60,385 nucleotides of DNA from Bacillota bacterium. Its GTDB lineage: Bacteria; Bacillota; Bacilli; Paenibacillales; Paenibacillaceae. Shown here in pieces: positions 48,984-57,285 of the stretch (positions are counted from its first letter, which is position 1; each line of letters starts with the position of its first letter). The notes beneath the pieces were generated by a model, which was not told the origin of the DNA, did no database searches, and saw only the letters and a list, made by a program, of their open reading frames with translations. The stretch lies in the NCBI GenBank assembly GCA_023391635.1, contig JAEWAQ010000002.1, positions 1 to 60,385 on the forward strand. The letters run 5' to 3'. A program made the position numbers and the translations under genes.

Positions 48984-50155
48984 TGGACGGCAAGCTCCCG
49001 CACGCTCTCCCCCATTACCTTGCGGAACGAATGGATGACGTCTTCGACGTCCCTGTCCGTCATCGCCGGGAATAGCGGCAGCGTCAATATGCGTTCGTAC
49101 AGTCGCTCGGCGACCGGGCATAGCCCCGGCTCATATCCGAGACGTCGATAGTGCGGATGCAGATAGACCGGTATGTAATGCAGATTGACGCCAATCCGCT
49201 CTTCATGAAGACGTTCGTAGATCTCGTCGCGGCTGAACCGCAGCCGCTCCGTTCGCAATTGAATGACGTACAGATGCCAGCTCGATTCCCCCGCGCCGTC
49301 CTGATGCGGCAGCACGACGGCGTCCAGATCGCAGAACGCTTCGTTGTATCGGTCGGCGATCGCACGGCGCCGCTCGACGAAGCGATCCAGCTTGTCGAGC
49401 TGGCTGATGGCGAGCGCGGCTTGAAAATCGGTCAGCCGGTAGTTGTAGCCGAGCTCCTGCATCTCGTAATACCAGGCGGCAGGCCGATCTTGCTCCAACT
49501 GGCCGGGATCCCGTTCGATGCCGTGGTTGCGGAAGCGGACCAATCGGCGCCAGAGAACTTCGTCGCCCGTCGTGATGACGCCGCCTTCCCCGGATGTCAC
49601 GTGCTTGACGGGATGCAGGCTGAACATCGTCATGTCGCTGACGGAGCCGACCTTATTCCCTTGATAGCTTGCGCCGAGCGCGTGCGCGGCGTCCTCGATC
49701 AGGACGAGTCCGCGCTCGACCGCGATGCGCCGCAGTTCGGCAAGATCGGCAGGCTGTCCGGTGAAATCGACGGCGATCACCGCCTTCGTCCGTTCGGTGA
49801 CGAGCGCGCGCACGCGCTCCGGGCACAAGTTGTACGTCCGTTCGTCGATATCCGCGAACACCGGCTTCCCTTGCTGATACAGCACGCAATTCGCGCTGGC
49901 CGCGAACGTCATCGGGGACGTGATCACTTCATCGCCCGGCCCGATTCCTGCTGCATGGCAGGCCGCATGCAGCGCGGCGGTGCCGTTCGCGAAAGCGACG
50001 GCGTATCTCGCGCCGACCTTCTCCGCCAGCTTGCTCTCAAGCATGGGCACGAGCGGGCCCGTCGTCAGGAAATCCCCTTGCAGCGCCGCGATGACCGCTT
50101 CCACGTCACGATCGTCGATCCATTGGCGGGCGTAAGGCAGCACTGTGTCCCTCAT
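48980..50155 (-). CDS. pseC: UDP-4-amino-4,6-dideoxy-N-acetyl-beta-L-altrosamine transaminase
   Basis: 391 residues, DegT/DnrJ/EryC1 family PLP enzyme. Lys184 in MFSLHPVKHVTSGEGG forms the Schiff base; ANGTAALHAACHAAGIGPGDEVITSPMTF and VLIEDAAHALGASY are the cofactor-binding segments. SLHPVKHVTSGEGG and GYNYRLTDFQAALAISQL place it in the PseC branch. It aminates the 4-keto sugar made by PseB using glutamate. The ATG overlaps the pseB stop (ATGA). Confidence 0.94.
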   Translation of the reverse strand: MRDTVLPYARQWIDDRDVEAVIAALQGDFLTTGPLVPMLESKLAEKVGARYAVAFANGTAALHAACHAAGIGPGDEVITSPMTFAASANCVLYQQGKPVFADIDERTYNLCPERVRALVTERTKAVIAVDFTGQPADLAELRRIAVERGLVLIEDAAHALGASYQGNKVGSVSDMTMFSLHPVKHVTSGEGGVITTGDEVLWRRLVRFRNHGIERDPGQLEQDRPAAWYYEMQELGYNYRLTDFQAALAISQLDKLDRFVERRRAIADRYNEAFCDLDAVVLPHQDGAGESSWHLYVIQLRTERLRFSRDEIYERLHEERIGVNLHYIPVYLHPHYRRLGYEPGLCPVAERLYERILTLPLFPAMTDRDVEDVIHSFRKVMGESVRELAVQ

Positions 50156-51129
50156 GCATATTCACCCAGATACTGGCGGATCTCTTCATCCGTCAGCCAA
50201 TGATCGTTCGTATGACTGCAATAGCTGAACCGTTCATGCAGCGGCCTGCCGCCGTAACCGTCCGGATCGTCGTCGAGCCATCCGTGGAATTCCGGCTTGA
50301 TGATGTAATAATCGTCGAATTCCACCGTCTTGCGGGCGTCATCTTCCGTGATCATCGCTTCATGAAGCTTCTCCCCCGGCCGGATGCCGACGAACTCCAT
50401 CTCGCAATCGGGCGCGATCACGTGCGCGAGGTCGACGATTTTCACGCTCGGGATTTTCGGAACGAAGATTTCCCCGCCTTTCATGCGCCTCAGGTTGTCC
50501 ACCACGAATTGCACGCCCTGGTCCAGCGTGATCCAGAACCGCGTCATGCGCTCGTCCGTGATCGGCACTTTGCCGGTGCGGCGGATTTTGTGGAAAAACG
50601 GAATGACGCTTCCCCGGCTCCCGGCGACGTTGCCGTATCGGACGACAGCGAACCTTGTCGGCTTGTCCCCTACGTACGCGTTGGCGGCAACGAACAGCTT
50701 GTCGGAAGCGAGCTTGGTCGCGCCGTACAGGTTGATCGGGTTCGCCGCCTTGTCGGTGCTGAGCGCGATGACGCGCGCTACGCCCCGGTTGATCGCTGCG
50801 TCGATGACGTTCTGCGCGCCCAGTATGTTCGTGCGCACCGCCTCGATCGGATTGTATTCGCATGCCGTCACGTGCTTGAGCGCCGCTGCGTGCACGACGA
50901 TGTCGACGCCGTCGAACGCCCGGTTGAGCCGCTCAGCGTCCCGCACGTCGCCGATGAAGAACCGCATCCTCGAATCGGTGAATTCCTGGCTCATCTCGTA
51001 CTGCTTCAGTTCGTCACGGCTGAACACGATGATTTTACGGACGCCCCTTTCGAGCATCTTCTGCACGAATTTTCGACCGAATGATCCGGTTCCGCCGGTG
51101 ACCAGAATGACTTTCCCTTCCACGTTCAT
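50152..51129 (-). CDS. pseB: UDP-N-acetylglucosamine 4,6-dehydratase (inverting)
   Basis: 325 residues, short-chain dehydrogenase fold. TGGTGSFGRKFVQKML binds NADP; ALSTDKAANPINLYGATK carries Asp126, Lys127, Tyr135 and Lys139 of the active site; ALKHVTACEYNPIEAVRTN and NLRRMKGGEIFVPKIPSVKI are typical of PseB/FlaA1. It commits UDP-GlcNAc to the pseudaminic acid route by 4,6-dehydration with C5 inversion. It is the first gene of a ten-gene run of overlapping or closely spaced genes reaching 40098, behind a promoter region with three palindromic motifs. Confidence 0.95.
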   Translation of the reverse strand: MNVEGKVILVTGGTGSFGRKFVQKMLERGVRKIIVFSRDELKQYEMSQEFTDSRMRFFIGDVRDAERLNRAFDGVDIVVHAAALKHVTACEYNPIEAVRTNILGAQNVIDAAINRGVARVIALSTDKAANPINLYGATKLASDKLFVAANAYVGDKPTRFAVVRYGNVAGSRGSVIPFFHKIRRTGKVPITDERMTRFWITLDQGVQFVVDNLRRMKGGEIFVPKIPSVKIVDLAHVIAPDCEMEFVGIRPGEKLHEAMITEDDARKTVEFDDYYIIKPEFHGWLDDDPDGYGGRPLHERFSYCSHTNDHWLTDEEIRQYLGEYA

Positions 51130-51164
51130 GCGAACCTTCCTTTCCTGACTTTGGTCCTACGTAA

Positions 51165-51243
51165 GATACGAATTGTATTACCATAAACCCAATGATACAA
51201 TCAGTAACATTCATTCGTCAATACTTTTGTCTACGAATTGTAG
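51165..51243 (-). promoter_or_regulatory. Glycan-locus promoter 2 with three copies of the palindromic motif
   Basis: Minus strand TTGTAT (51200-51195), 17 bases, TACAAT (51177-51172) is the likely pseB promoter. A second candidate is TTGACG (51221-51216), 18 bases, TATCAT. On the plus strand, motif copies are GATACGAATTGTATT (51165-51179, over the -10), GATACAATCAGTAAC (51194-51208, over the -35) and CTACGAATTGTAG (51231-51243, upstream). Confidence 0.65.
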
Positions 51244-51279
51244 CGGAATGGTCGGGGCGATTGGCGATGGAGGCGCCGC

Positions 51280-51918
51280 CTACGCCCGATTCAGCACGAC
51301 GCCGACAACCTTCGCCCGTACGCGCTCCATCTTCTCCATCGCCTGCATCGCTTCCCGTTGCTTCACCTTGCCCGCCCGGACGACGAGCACGAGCCCGTCG
51401 ACGAAGGCTGACAACACCTGCGAATCCGTCACGCCCAGCATGGCAGAAGTGTCGAGCAGCACGTGATCGTATCGGATCCTAAGCGATTCCAGCAAGGCCA
51501 GCATCCGCTCCGACCCGAGCAGCTCGGAAGGAGGGCCCGCGAGTCGGCCCGCCGGCAGAAGTGACAAATTCGGCACGGACAACTCCTGCACGACGCTGTC
51601 GAATGAGACGCCGCCCGCCAATAGGTCGGCCAGCCCCTCCCGGTTATCCGCCGCGAACAAATCATGCAGCGCCGGCTTGCGCAAGTTGGCGTCGACGAGC
51701 AGCACCCGCTTCCCCGACTGCGCGTACAGCACCGCCAGATTCGCGATCGTCACCGTCTTGCCTTCGCCCGGCTTCGCCGACGTCACGGCCATGATCCGGC
51801 GCTCGCGCTGATCGTATGCGAATTCGATGTTTGTCTTCAAAGCGCGGAACAGCTCGGTACGCGGGGAGTCCGGGTGGGTCAAGGCAACCAGCTTAGGCTT
51901 GCTGATTAATGCTGACAT
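51280..51918 (-). CDS. CpsD/CapB-type tyrosine-protein kinase (BY-kinase)
   Basis: 212 residues. Walker A is TSAKPGEGKTVTIANLAV, Walker A' is VLLVDANLRKP, and Walker B is YDHVLLDTSAM. The N-terminal SPRTELFRALKTNIEF is the oligomerisation motif of this family. The C-terminus stops at VLNRA without the usual tyrosine cluster, so autophosphorylation at a tail is not expected. It needs the cytoplasmic end of the Wzz-like partner (upstream gene) for activation and would control polymer length or export. ATG 51918 overlaps that gene's 3' end by 26 bases. Confidence 0.9.
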   Translation of the reverse strand: MSALISKPKLVALTHPDSPRTELFRALKTNIEFAYDQRERRIMAVTSAKPGEGKTVTIANLAVLYAQSGKRVLLVDANLRKPALHDLFAADNREGLADLLAGGVSFDSVVQELSVPNLSLLPAGRLAGPPSELLGSERMLALLESLRIRYDHVLLDTSAMLGVTDSQVLSAFVDGLVLVVRAGKVKQREAMQAMEKMERVRAKVVGVVLNRA

Positions 51919-52663
51919 TGATCGTCTCACCCGCCTTTATTTTCTTGGATGTCTCCGCCGCAGCGGTACCCTTATCCGCGCCCACTTCCGCCTTCCCCGC
52001 CGAAGCCATCTTCGCGGCAGACCGCAGATCGGCGCCCCGAATGCGTGCAACCGAACCGAGTGCGGGCCTGCCGAACAGGTTCGCTATATCTTCCTCCGTG
52101 CGTATCTTGTCATCGAAATATTCCCGCAGCAGGATCAAACCTACGGAGAAAATGATGGACAGCACGAGCCCGATCGCAATCATGCTGGACTGGCTCGCGG
52201 AGACATCACGCGGCGGGTTGCTGTTCCGATTGCCGCTCAGTATCGTCACGCTGTCGACTTTCATGATGAACGGAATTTCCTCCTGAAACGTCGTAGCCAC
52301 CGCCCGAACGATAGCGGCCGCCTCGTCGGGCGAAGCTGCGCGAGCCGTTATTTGCATGACTTGCGACTTGTCCGAGGTACCTACCGTCACCTTGGCGCCC
52401 AATTCGTCTGCCGTCAGTCCCAATTCGGAATAGCGCGCGGCTGCCGGCGCCAGGATGGCGGGCGTCAACATGATTTCCTTATACGTTTCGATACTGTCCG
52501 AATTCGCGCCGTGCACGATCAGCTTGGCAACCGCCTCGTATTCCGGCCCGACGACTCGGTCCCGGTACAATAGGACAGCTCCGACGAACACGACGGCCAT
52601 CAGAGCGATCATCCACGACCTTCGCAGCAATAGCCGTATCAATGCCTTCAATTCCGTATCCAC
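51893..52663 (-). CDS. Wzz/YveK-like polysaccharide co-polymerase (kinase modulator)
   Basis: 256 residues. Two membrane helices (about 16-34 and 160-180) flank an extracytoplasmic domain; AVAKLIVHGANSDSIETYKEIMLTP matches the Wzz N-terminal domain and PPRDVSASQSSMIAIGLVLSIIFSVG is the conserved proline-rich second helix region. A cytoplasmic tail of about 70 residues, DKIRTEEDIANLFGRPALGSV onward, should activate the BY-kinase encoded next. AAGGGG precedes the ATG. It lies behind its own TTGACA-17-TATATT promoter with the palindromic operator. Confidence 0.9.
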   Translation of the reverse strand: MDTELKALIRLLLRRSWMIALMAVVFVGAVLLYRDRVVGPEYEAVAKLIVHGANSDSIETYKEIMLTPAILAPAAARYSELGLTADELGAKVTVGTSDKSQVMQITARAASPDEAAAIVRAVATTFQEEIPFIMKVDSVTILSGNRNSNPPRDVSASQSSMIAIGLVLSIIFSVGLILLREYFDDKIRTEEDIANLFGRPALGSVARIRGADLRSAAKMASAGKAEVGADKGTAAAETSKKIKAGETINVSINQQA

Positions 52664-52717
52664 CGTTGCTCAACCCCTTAGTTACAAATCGTACCCCGAC
52701 GAACCGATTACCCGCTC

Positions 52718-52746
52718 AATATACGATACGAATTGTAACATGTCAA
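52718..52746 (-). promoter_or_regulatory. Glycan-locus promoter 3 with palindromic operator in the spacer
   Basis: Minus strand TTGACA (52746-52741), 17 bases, TATATT (52723-52718). The plus strand of the spacer is CGATACGAATTGTAACA, nearly identical to the spacer of the flippase promoter. The -35 lies three bases past the aminotransferase stop codon. Confidence 0.75.
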
Positions 52747-52749
52747 GTG

Positions 52750-54039
52750 TTACCTTACCCGAAACAATGGTTCGAGCGGCCGGCATTGCAGCCGTTCGAT
52801 CAGATCCCCGCGCTGCAAAGCGGATGCCAGCTGTTCCAGCACTTCATCGTACGCCAACAGCAACAGGGATACGTCTTCGTCCGTATGCGAATAGCTGATC
52901 GTATGCGCGCCCAGTGTGAGCATGCCGCGCGCAAGCATCTCCTGCAAGTAGAATGTCTTGATCTCCCATGTGCTGTAGGGACCGATATCCCCTGCGCTCA
53001 GGAACGACCACGGCGGACTGCCGGTCAACGAGAGAACCTGCTCGAGCCCGTACAGCCGAACGGCGCCCCTAATGCCGTCCATGATCCGCCTGCCCGCGGC
53101 GTGAATCGCCGGAATGACAGGGTGCGATTCCAGCTTGCGCAGCGTGGCGAGCGAGGCGGCCAGCGAGAGCGTTTCCCCGCCGAACGTGAACGAGAAGAAA
53201 ATCTCCTCCATCCCCTTCATCAGTTCGCTTCTGCCCACGACGGCCGAGATCGGGTAGCCGTTGGCCATGCCTTTGCCGAACGTCGCCAGGTCGGGCGTCA
53301 CGCCGAATGCCTGCTGGGCGCCGCCGAGCCCGAAGCGAAAGCCGGTCACGGTCTCGTCGAAGATAAGCACCGTGCCGTGCTTGCGGCAAAGCCGCTGCAC
53401 GCCTTCCAGAAACCCGTGCGCCGGCTCGGTCGTATTCATCGGCTCCAGGATGACGGCGGCGAGCTGGCCGGGATAGTCGCTAAACAGCTGTTCCAACGAC
53501 TCGAGCTGATTGTAGACGAACGGATGCGTTAAATCGCGGACCGCCTGGGGCACCCCGAGATGGCGTGCCGTGGAGCCGATATACCAGTCCTGCCAGCCGT
53601 GGTAGCCGCACACCGCCACATGCTCGCGCGACGTATAAGCCCGCGCCAGCCGGACCGCGCCGGCGGTCGCATCGGAGCCGTTCTTGCCGAACCGGACCAT
53701 CTCCGCGCACGGGATCAGTTCCGTCAGCTTCTCGGCGACCTGCATCTCAAGCGGATGGGCGAGGCTGAAAGAGACGCCGTTCTCCATTTGGCGCCTGACT
53801 GCTTCGTCGACGTCCGGATCCCGGTAACCGAGCAGGACGGCGCCCAGGCTGCCGACGTAATCGATGTATTCGTTGCCGTCCGCATCCCACACCCGGCTGC
53901 CGAGCCCTTTTTCGATAAAATAGGGGGAAACGCCGTACGGATATTGGGTTTTGCTCTTGCTGAACGTCTGGCTTCCGAGCGGGATCGTGCGCAGCGCGCG
54001 GTCCAGCAGCGCTTCGGATTGCCGATATCGGGTTGACAT
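52750..54039 (-). CDS. Class III aminotransferase (glutamate-1-semialdehyde aminomutase-like)
   Basis: 429 residues, PLP fold type I. Lys256 in DLATFGKGMANGYPISAVVG forms the Schiff base and Asp228 in LIFDETVTGFRFGLGG contacts the pyridine nitrogen; GKNGSDATAGAVRLARAYTSREH binds the cofactor phosphate. It is closer to HemL-like aminomutases of sugar loci than to true HemL. It clusters with an aldo/keto reductase and a cytidylyltransferase. The three may modify or activate a nonulosonic acid or build a side group. The exact reaction is unknown. Confidence 0.88.
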   Translation of the reverse strand: MSTRYRQSEALLDRALRTIPLGSQTFSKSKTQYPYGVSPYFIEKGLGSRVWDADGNEYIDYVGSLGAVLLGYRDPDVDEAVRRQMENGVSFSLAHPLEMQVAEKLTELIPCAEMVRFGKNGSDATAGAVRLARAYTSREHVAVCGYHGWQDWYIGSTARHLGVPQAVRDLTHPFVYNQLESLEQLFSDYPGQLAAVILEPMNTTEPAHGFLEGVQRLCRKHGTVLIFDETVTGFRFGLGGAQQAFGVTPDLATFGKGMANGYPISAVVGRSELMKGMEEIFFSFTFGGETLSLAASLATLRKLESHPVIPAIHAAGRRIMDGIRGAVRLYGLEQVLSLTGSPPWSFLSAGDIGPYSTWEIKTFYLQEMLARGMLTLGAHTISYSHTDEDVSLLLLAYDEVLEQLASALQRGDLIERLQCRPLEPLFRVR

Positions 54040-54116
54040 GATCGCTCACCTGGTTTCCGTGAATTTGAAAATACGTGCGTATGCATCATTTTTGCTTTCG
54101 ATTTCGCTTTTACTAC

Positions 54117-55007
54117 CTACAATTGCCATTGGGCCGGATTGAGCAGCGCGGGATCGTTTACGGCGAAGGAGCCGAAATCGAGGCCCCGCCCTTCTCCCAG
54201 CAAGGCGGACACGAGCTGCAGCAGCTGCGTGCAGTCGTTCACGCCGCAGACGAAGGCGTCGACTTCCTCCAATTCGTTCACATAAGCCAAAGCGGCTTCC
54301 AGCGGCGCGAGCCCGTTGATCCGAACGTACCGCCGGTACCCTTCGATCTGATGGGCATAAGGCCGGAAATACGCAGGCAGCTCGTCCGTCTCCATCAGCA
54401 GCAGCCCTTGCAGGAACACCGAACGGGCATGGACTTCCGCCCCTCGCTCCTTGCATCTGCGCAAGACGCCGCTGCGAACGAGCCGTTGATCGAAAATATT
54501 GACCGGCGCCTGGATCAGCTGAATCGGATAGCGCGCTGACAAGCCGTCGACATCGTCTTCTGCGTAGACGGATACACCTATTTTCTCTACCAGGCCCTCT
54601 TCTCGGCAGCGCAGCAGCCATGCCATAACCTTGTCGCCAGCTGGTGACAATAGGTCGTTCGGCCGATGCAGCAGCAGTCCGTATACGGACGATTGCCGCA
54701 GCCTCGACAGCGACTGCGCCAGCATCCGGTCCGCTGCCTCTGCGTCGAAACGACCTTCTTCCGACAGCAGCGACGGCAGCTTGGTCACGATATCGAACCG
54801 ATGCCACTTGGGCAGCAGGCTGCCAAGCACCTCCTCGCTCCCTCCATAGATCGCCGCCGTATCCAGCACCCTAATGCCATGCTCGGCCGCGTACGCCAGA
54901 ATGCGGCCCACTTCCTGCGGAGGCGTCCGGCCCTGCCGGTTCGACACGCCGTAATCCATGCCGAATTGGACCGTACCGAGCCCCAGCTTCATCCGGTTCC
55001 GATTCAT
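54117..55007 (-). CDS. Aldo/keto reductase
   Basis: 296 residues, TIM-barrel AKR fold: KLGLGTVQFGMDYGVSNRQG, then RVLDTAAIYGGSEEVLGSLL with the catalytic Asp and Tyr, FDIVTKLPSL with the Lys, and YGLLLHRPNDLL with the His. The C-terminal cofactor segment is FVCGVNDCTQLLQLVSAL. The LGLGTVQFGMDYGVSN opening is typical of AKRs in nonulosonic acid and spore-polysaccharide loci. ATG 55007 overlaps the stop of the cytidylyltransferase gene (ATGA), with GGAGG upstream. Its substrate is probably a sugar or NulO precursor. Confidence 0.9.
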   Translation of the reverse strand: MNRNRMKLGLGTVQFGMDYGVSNRQGRTPPQEVGRILAYAAEHGIRVLDTAAIYGGSEEVLGSLLPKWHRFDIVTKLPSLLSEEGRFDAEAADRMLAQSLSRLRQSSVYGLLLHRPNDLLSPAGDKVMAWLLRCREEGLVEKIGVSVYAEDDVDGLSARYPIQLIQAPVNIFDQRLVRSGVLRRCKERGAEVHARSVFLQGLLLMETDELPAYFRPYAHQIEGYRRYVRINGLAPLEAALAYVNELEEVDAFVCGVNDCTQLLQLVSALLGEGRGLDFGSFAVNDPALLNPAQWQL

Positions 55008-55813
55008 ACGGTCAAGCCTCCATCCGAATGCGCCGCAGCACCGACTCTGCGGTCCGCTTGCAGCGATTTCACAAAGGCTTCATTGCGCTCGATGCCGGCA
55101 TTCAGCTGCACCACGCGCGGATGCGACGCGATCAGCGCCAGCCATTGCCGGTAACCCGCTTCGCGCGGATCGAGCCCGGCTTCCGCGGCAAGCCGGACGA
55201 GCTCGCACAGCATCCGGTAATCCTTCTCTTCGTCGAGCGTCCAGCGATGATGCGACACGTCCTGCTCACACCGCAGATTTTCCTGAAGAAACAACTCGGG
55301 ACGGTTGCGCATATATAGCGTCACATGCTCGCGCTCGGACGACCATTGGGCTTCTCGCCAAGTCCTGTACAACGCCTCCAGCGTGAACGCTTCCGCATCC
55401 AGTCCATCCGGATAGGTCGGAGGTTGGATATTGGATACGTACTGCAAGTCCGGTTGTCCTGCGCGCAGCCGCATGACTGTCTCATCCACGAGTTCCGGAT
55501 CGATCAAGGGGCAGTCCCCGGTCACGCGAACGACGGCATCCGCGCGGACAGCCCTGGCCGCACGGTAATAACGGTCGAGCACGTCGTTCTCGCTCCCCCG
55601 GAATACCCGGATGCCAATTCGCCTCAACGCGTCCGCCAGCCTGTCGTCGGCGGCCCGGTCGCTGGTCGCGACGACAATTTCCTGCAGCTGCTCGCAGCGG
55701 GACAGCCGCTCGCATATCCATTGGATGACCGGCGTTCCGTCCAGCTTCAACAGCACTTTGCCAGGCAGTCGCGTCGAGCCCATTCGCGCTTGCACGACGG
55801 CAGCAACTTTCAT
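55004..55813 (-). CDS. Cytidylyltransferase-domain protein (SpsF/NeuA/PseF-like)
   Basis: 269 residues. The nucleotidyltransferase motif VAAVVQARMGSTRLPGKVLLKLDG, then PVIQWICERL, IVVATSDRAADDRL, FRGSENDVLDRYYRAA and VVRVTGDCPLIDPELVDE are those of the SpsF branch of CMP-sugar synthetases. In this locus it is the only candidate to make CMP-pseudaminic acid (PseF role). SpsF-type proteins are commonly annotated as spore coat polysaccharide proteins, so specificity is uncertain. It is the first gene of the rightmost minus-strand unit. Confidence 0.85.
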   Translation of the reverse strand: MKVAAVVQARMGSTRLPGKVLLKLDGTPVIQWICERLSRCEQLQEIVVATSDRAADDRLADALRRIGIRVFRGSENDVLDRYYRAARAVRADAVVRVTGDCPLIDPELVDETVMRLRAGQPDLQYVSNIQPPTYPDGLDAEAFTLEALYRTWREAQWSSEREHVTLYMRNRPELFLQENLRCEQDVSHHRWTLDEEKDYRMLCELVRLAAEAGLDPREAGYRQWLALIASHPRVVQLNAGIERNEAFVKSLQADRRVGAAAHSDGGLTV

Positions 55814-55875
55814 TTGCCTCTCCTCCCGTTTCGTTAAAACCGCTCAATCCCGGCATTGACATCTTGTCTGCGATT

Positions 55876-55912
55876 AGTATAAATTAAATGCAAGAATGTT
55901 ACAAGTTGTATC
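55876..55912 (-). promoter_or_regulatory. Glycan-locus promoter 4 with palindromic motif over the -35
   Basis: Minus strand TTGTAA (55904-55899), 17 bases, TATACT (55881-55876) drives the cytidylyltransferase gene. The plus-strand motif GTTACAAGTTGTATC (55898-55912) contains the -35 at the same offset as in promoter 2. On the plus strand TTGTAT (55906-55911), 16 bases, TATACT (55928-55933) could drive the divergent DUF4910 gene from the same operator. Confidence 0.6.
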
Positions 55913-55950
55913 ATCATTTTTCCAGAATATACTGAATGGAGCGTGCGGGA

Positions 55951-57285
55951 ATGGGAATTTCGTCGGATGCGCAAAGTCGGAAAGATCGCATGAGAACGTT
56001 GATCGATCGCTATTATCGGTGGAATCGGGTCACGGTCGGAGATGACACGAGCCGGTTCGTTCGGGAATTGTCGGAACGGCTGCAAGTGGGCGTGATGTCC
56101 TTGCCGACGGGCACGCCATGCCTTACCTGGACCGTGCCGCGCAAATGGATCGTGCGCGAAGCCTATATCGAAACGCTGTCCGGCGAGCGGATCGCCGACT
56201 TCGCCTGGAACCCGCTGTACTTGAACGCCTATTCGGTTCCGTTCTCGGGTACGCTGTCCCGCGATGAGGTATTGAAGCACATTTCCGTGCACCCGGCGAT
56301 GGAAGATCGCCTCATCTATCTTAACCGCTGGCAGTATCATCGCGAACATACGCAATGGGGCTTCAGCGTGCCGGCATCCGTCGTGAACCGGATGGAGGAG
56401 GAAACGTACCGCGTTCATGTCGACACTTCGTTCGAAGACGGAACGCTCGACGTGATCGACTGGATCTTGCCGGGCGAGTCGGAAGACACGATCTTGTTCT
56501 CCGCCCATACGTGCCATCCGGGACAGGTGAACGACGGCATCGCCTGCCTCGCCGTGCTGATCGAGTTGTTCCGGCACTTGCAAGCGCTGCCCCGGCGCCA
56601 ATACACGTACCGGTTGATCCTGGGGCCGGAGTACTTCGCCGCAGCGGCCGTGCTGGCGCACGGGAAGGACGTGAAACATCTGAAATACGGCTTCTATCTC
56701 GACATGATGGCCAACTTGCTTCCGGTCAGCTTCTCCCGCTCATTCCACGGCAACAGCTACGCGGACCGGGTAACCCGCAGCGTCCTGCAACGCTGCGAGT
56801 TCGGACGGCTGGACGTCCCTTACCGCGGCTTATACGGCAATGACGAGATGTTCTACGACGGCCCCGGCTTCGAAATTCCGACCGTCTGCCTCAGCCGGCA
56901 CCCGTTCCCTTATTACCACACGGACTGGGACGACCTGCAGCACTGCGACTTCGAGGCGCTGGAGGAATCCTATCGCATGCTGGCGGACATCGTCGAGACG
57001 TTCGAATCCGACTGCGTGCCCGTCCGCGCGTACGAAGGCCCGCTCTACTTGAGCGGATACGATCTGTATATCGATCCGCTTGTCGATCCCAAGGGTTACA
57101 GCGCCTTGCAAGCGATACAGATCTATATGGATGGAAATCGCAGCCTGCTCGACATCGCGGAACTTGCAGACACCTCGTTCCCGTTCGTTCGCGGCTTCGT
57201 GGACGAGCTGTGCAAACACGGATTGGCCATTCGGCGCGACCTCGGCGAACAGCCGGCGCGCATACCCGAGGAGGTCCTGTCATGA
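55951..57285 (+). CDS. DUF4910-family aminopeptidase-like protein
   Basis: 444 residues. A DUF4910/DUF2172-type M28-like fold: TWTVPRKWIVREAYIET, putative metal ligands in FSAHTCHPGQVNDGIAC, GPEYFAAAAVLA and PYYHTDWDDL. A C-terminal winged-helix-like region (about 375-430; GNRSLLDIAELADTSFPFVRGFVDEL) is present. Members occur in glycan and NulO loci, but no activity is established in general. Homologous in layout to the protein at 58906-60252. ATG 55951 is chosen because GGAG precedes it; ATG 55936 would lie upstream of the predicted transcription start, and ATG 55990 is also possible. Confidence 0.8.
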   Translation: MGISSDAQSRKDRMRTLIDRYYRWNRVTVGDDTSRFVRELSERLQVGVMSLPTGTPCLTWTVPRKWIVREAYIETLSGERIADFAWNPLYLNAYSVPFSGTLSRDEVLKHISVHPAMEDRLIYLNRWQYHREHTQWGFSVPASVVNRMEEETYRVHVDTSFEDGTLDVIDWILPGESEDTILFSAHTCHPGQVNDGIACLAVLIELFRHLQALPRRQYTYRLILGPEYFAAAAVLAHGKDVKHLKYGFYLDMMANLLPVSFSRSFHGNSYADRVTRSVLQRCEFGRLDVPYRGLYGNDEMFYDGPGFEIPTVCLSRHPFPYYHTDWDDLQHCDFEALEESYRMLADIVETFESDCVPVRAYEGPLYLSGYDLYIDPLVDPKGYSALQAIQIYMDGNRSLLDIAELADTSFPFVRGFVDELCKHGLAIRRDLGEQPARIPEEVLS

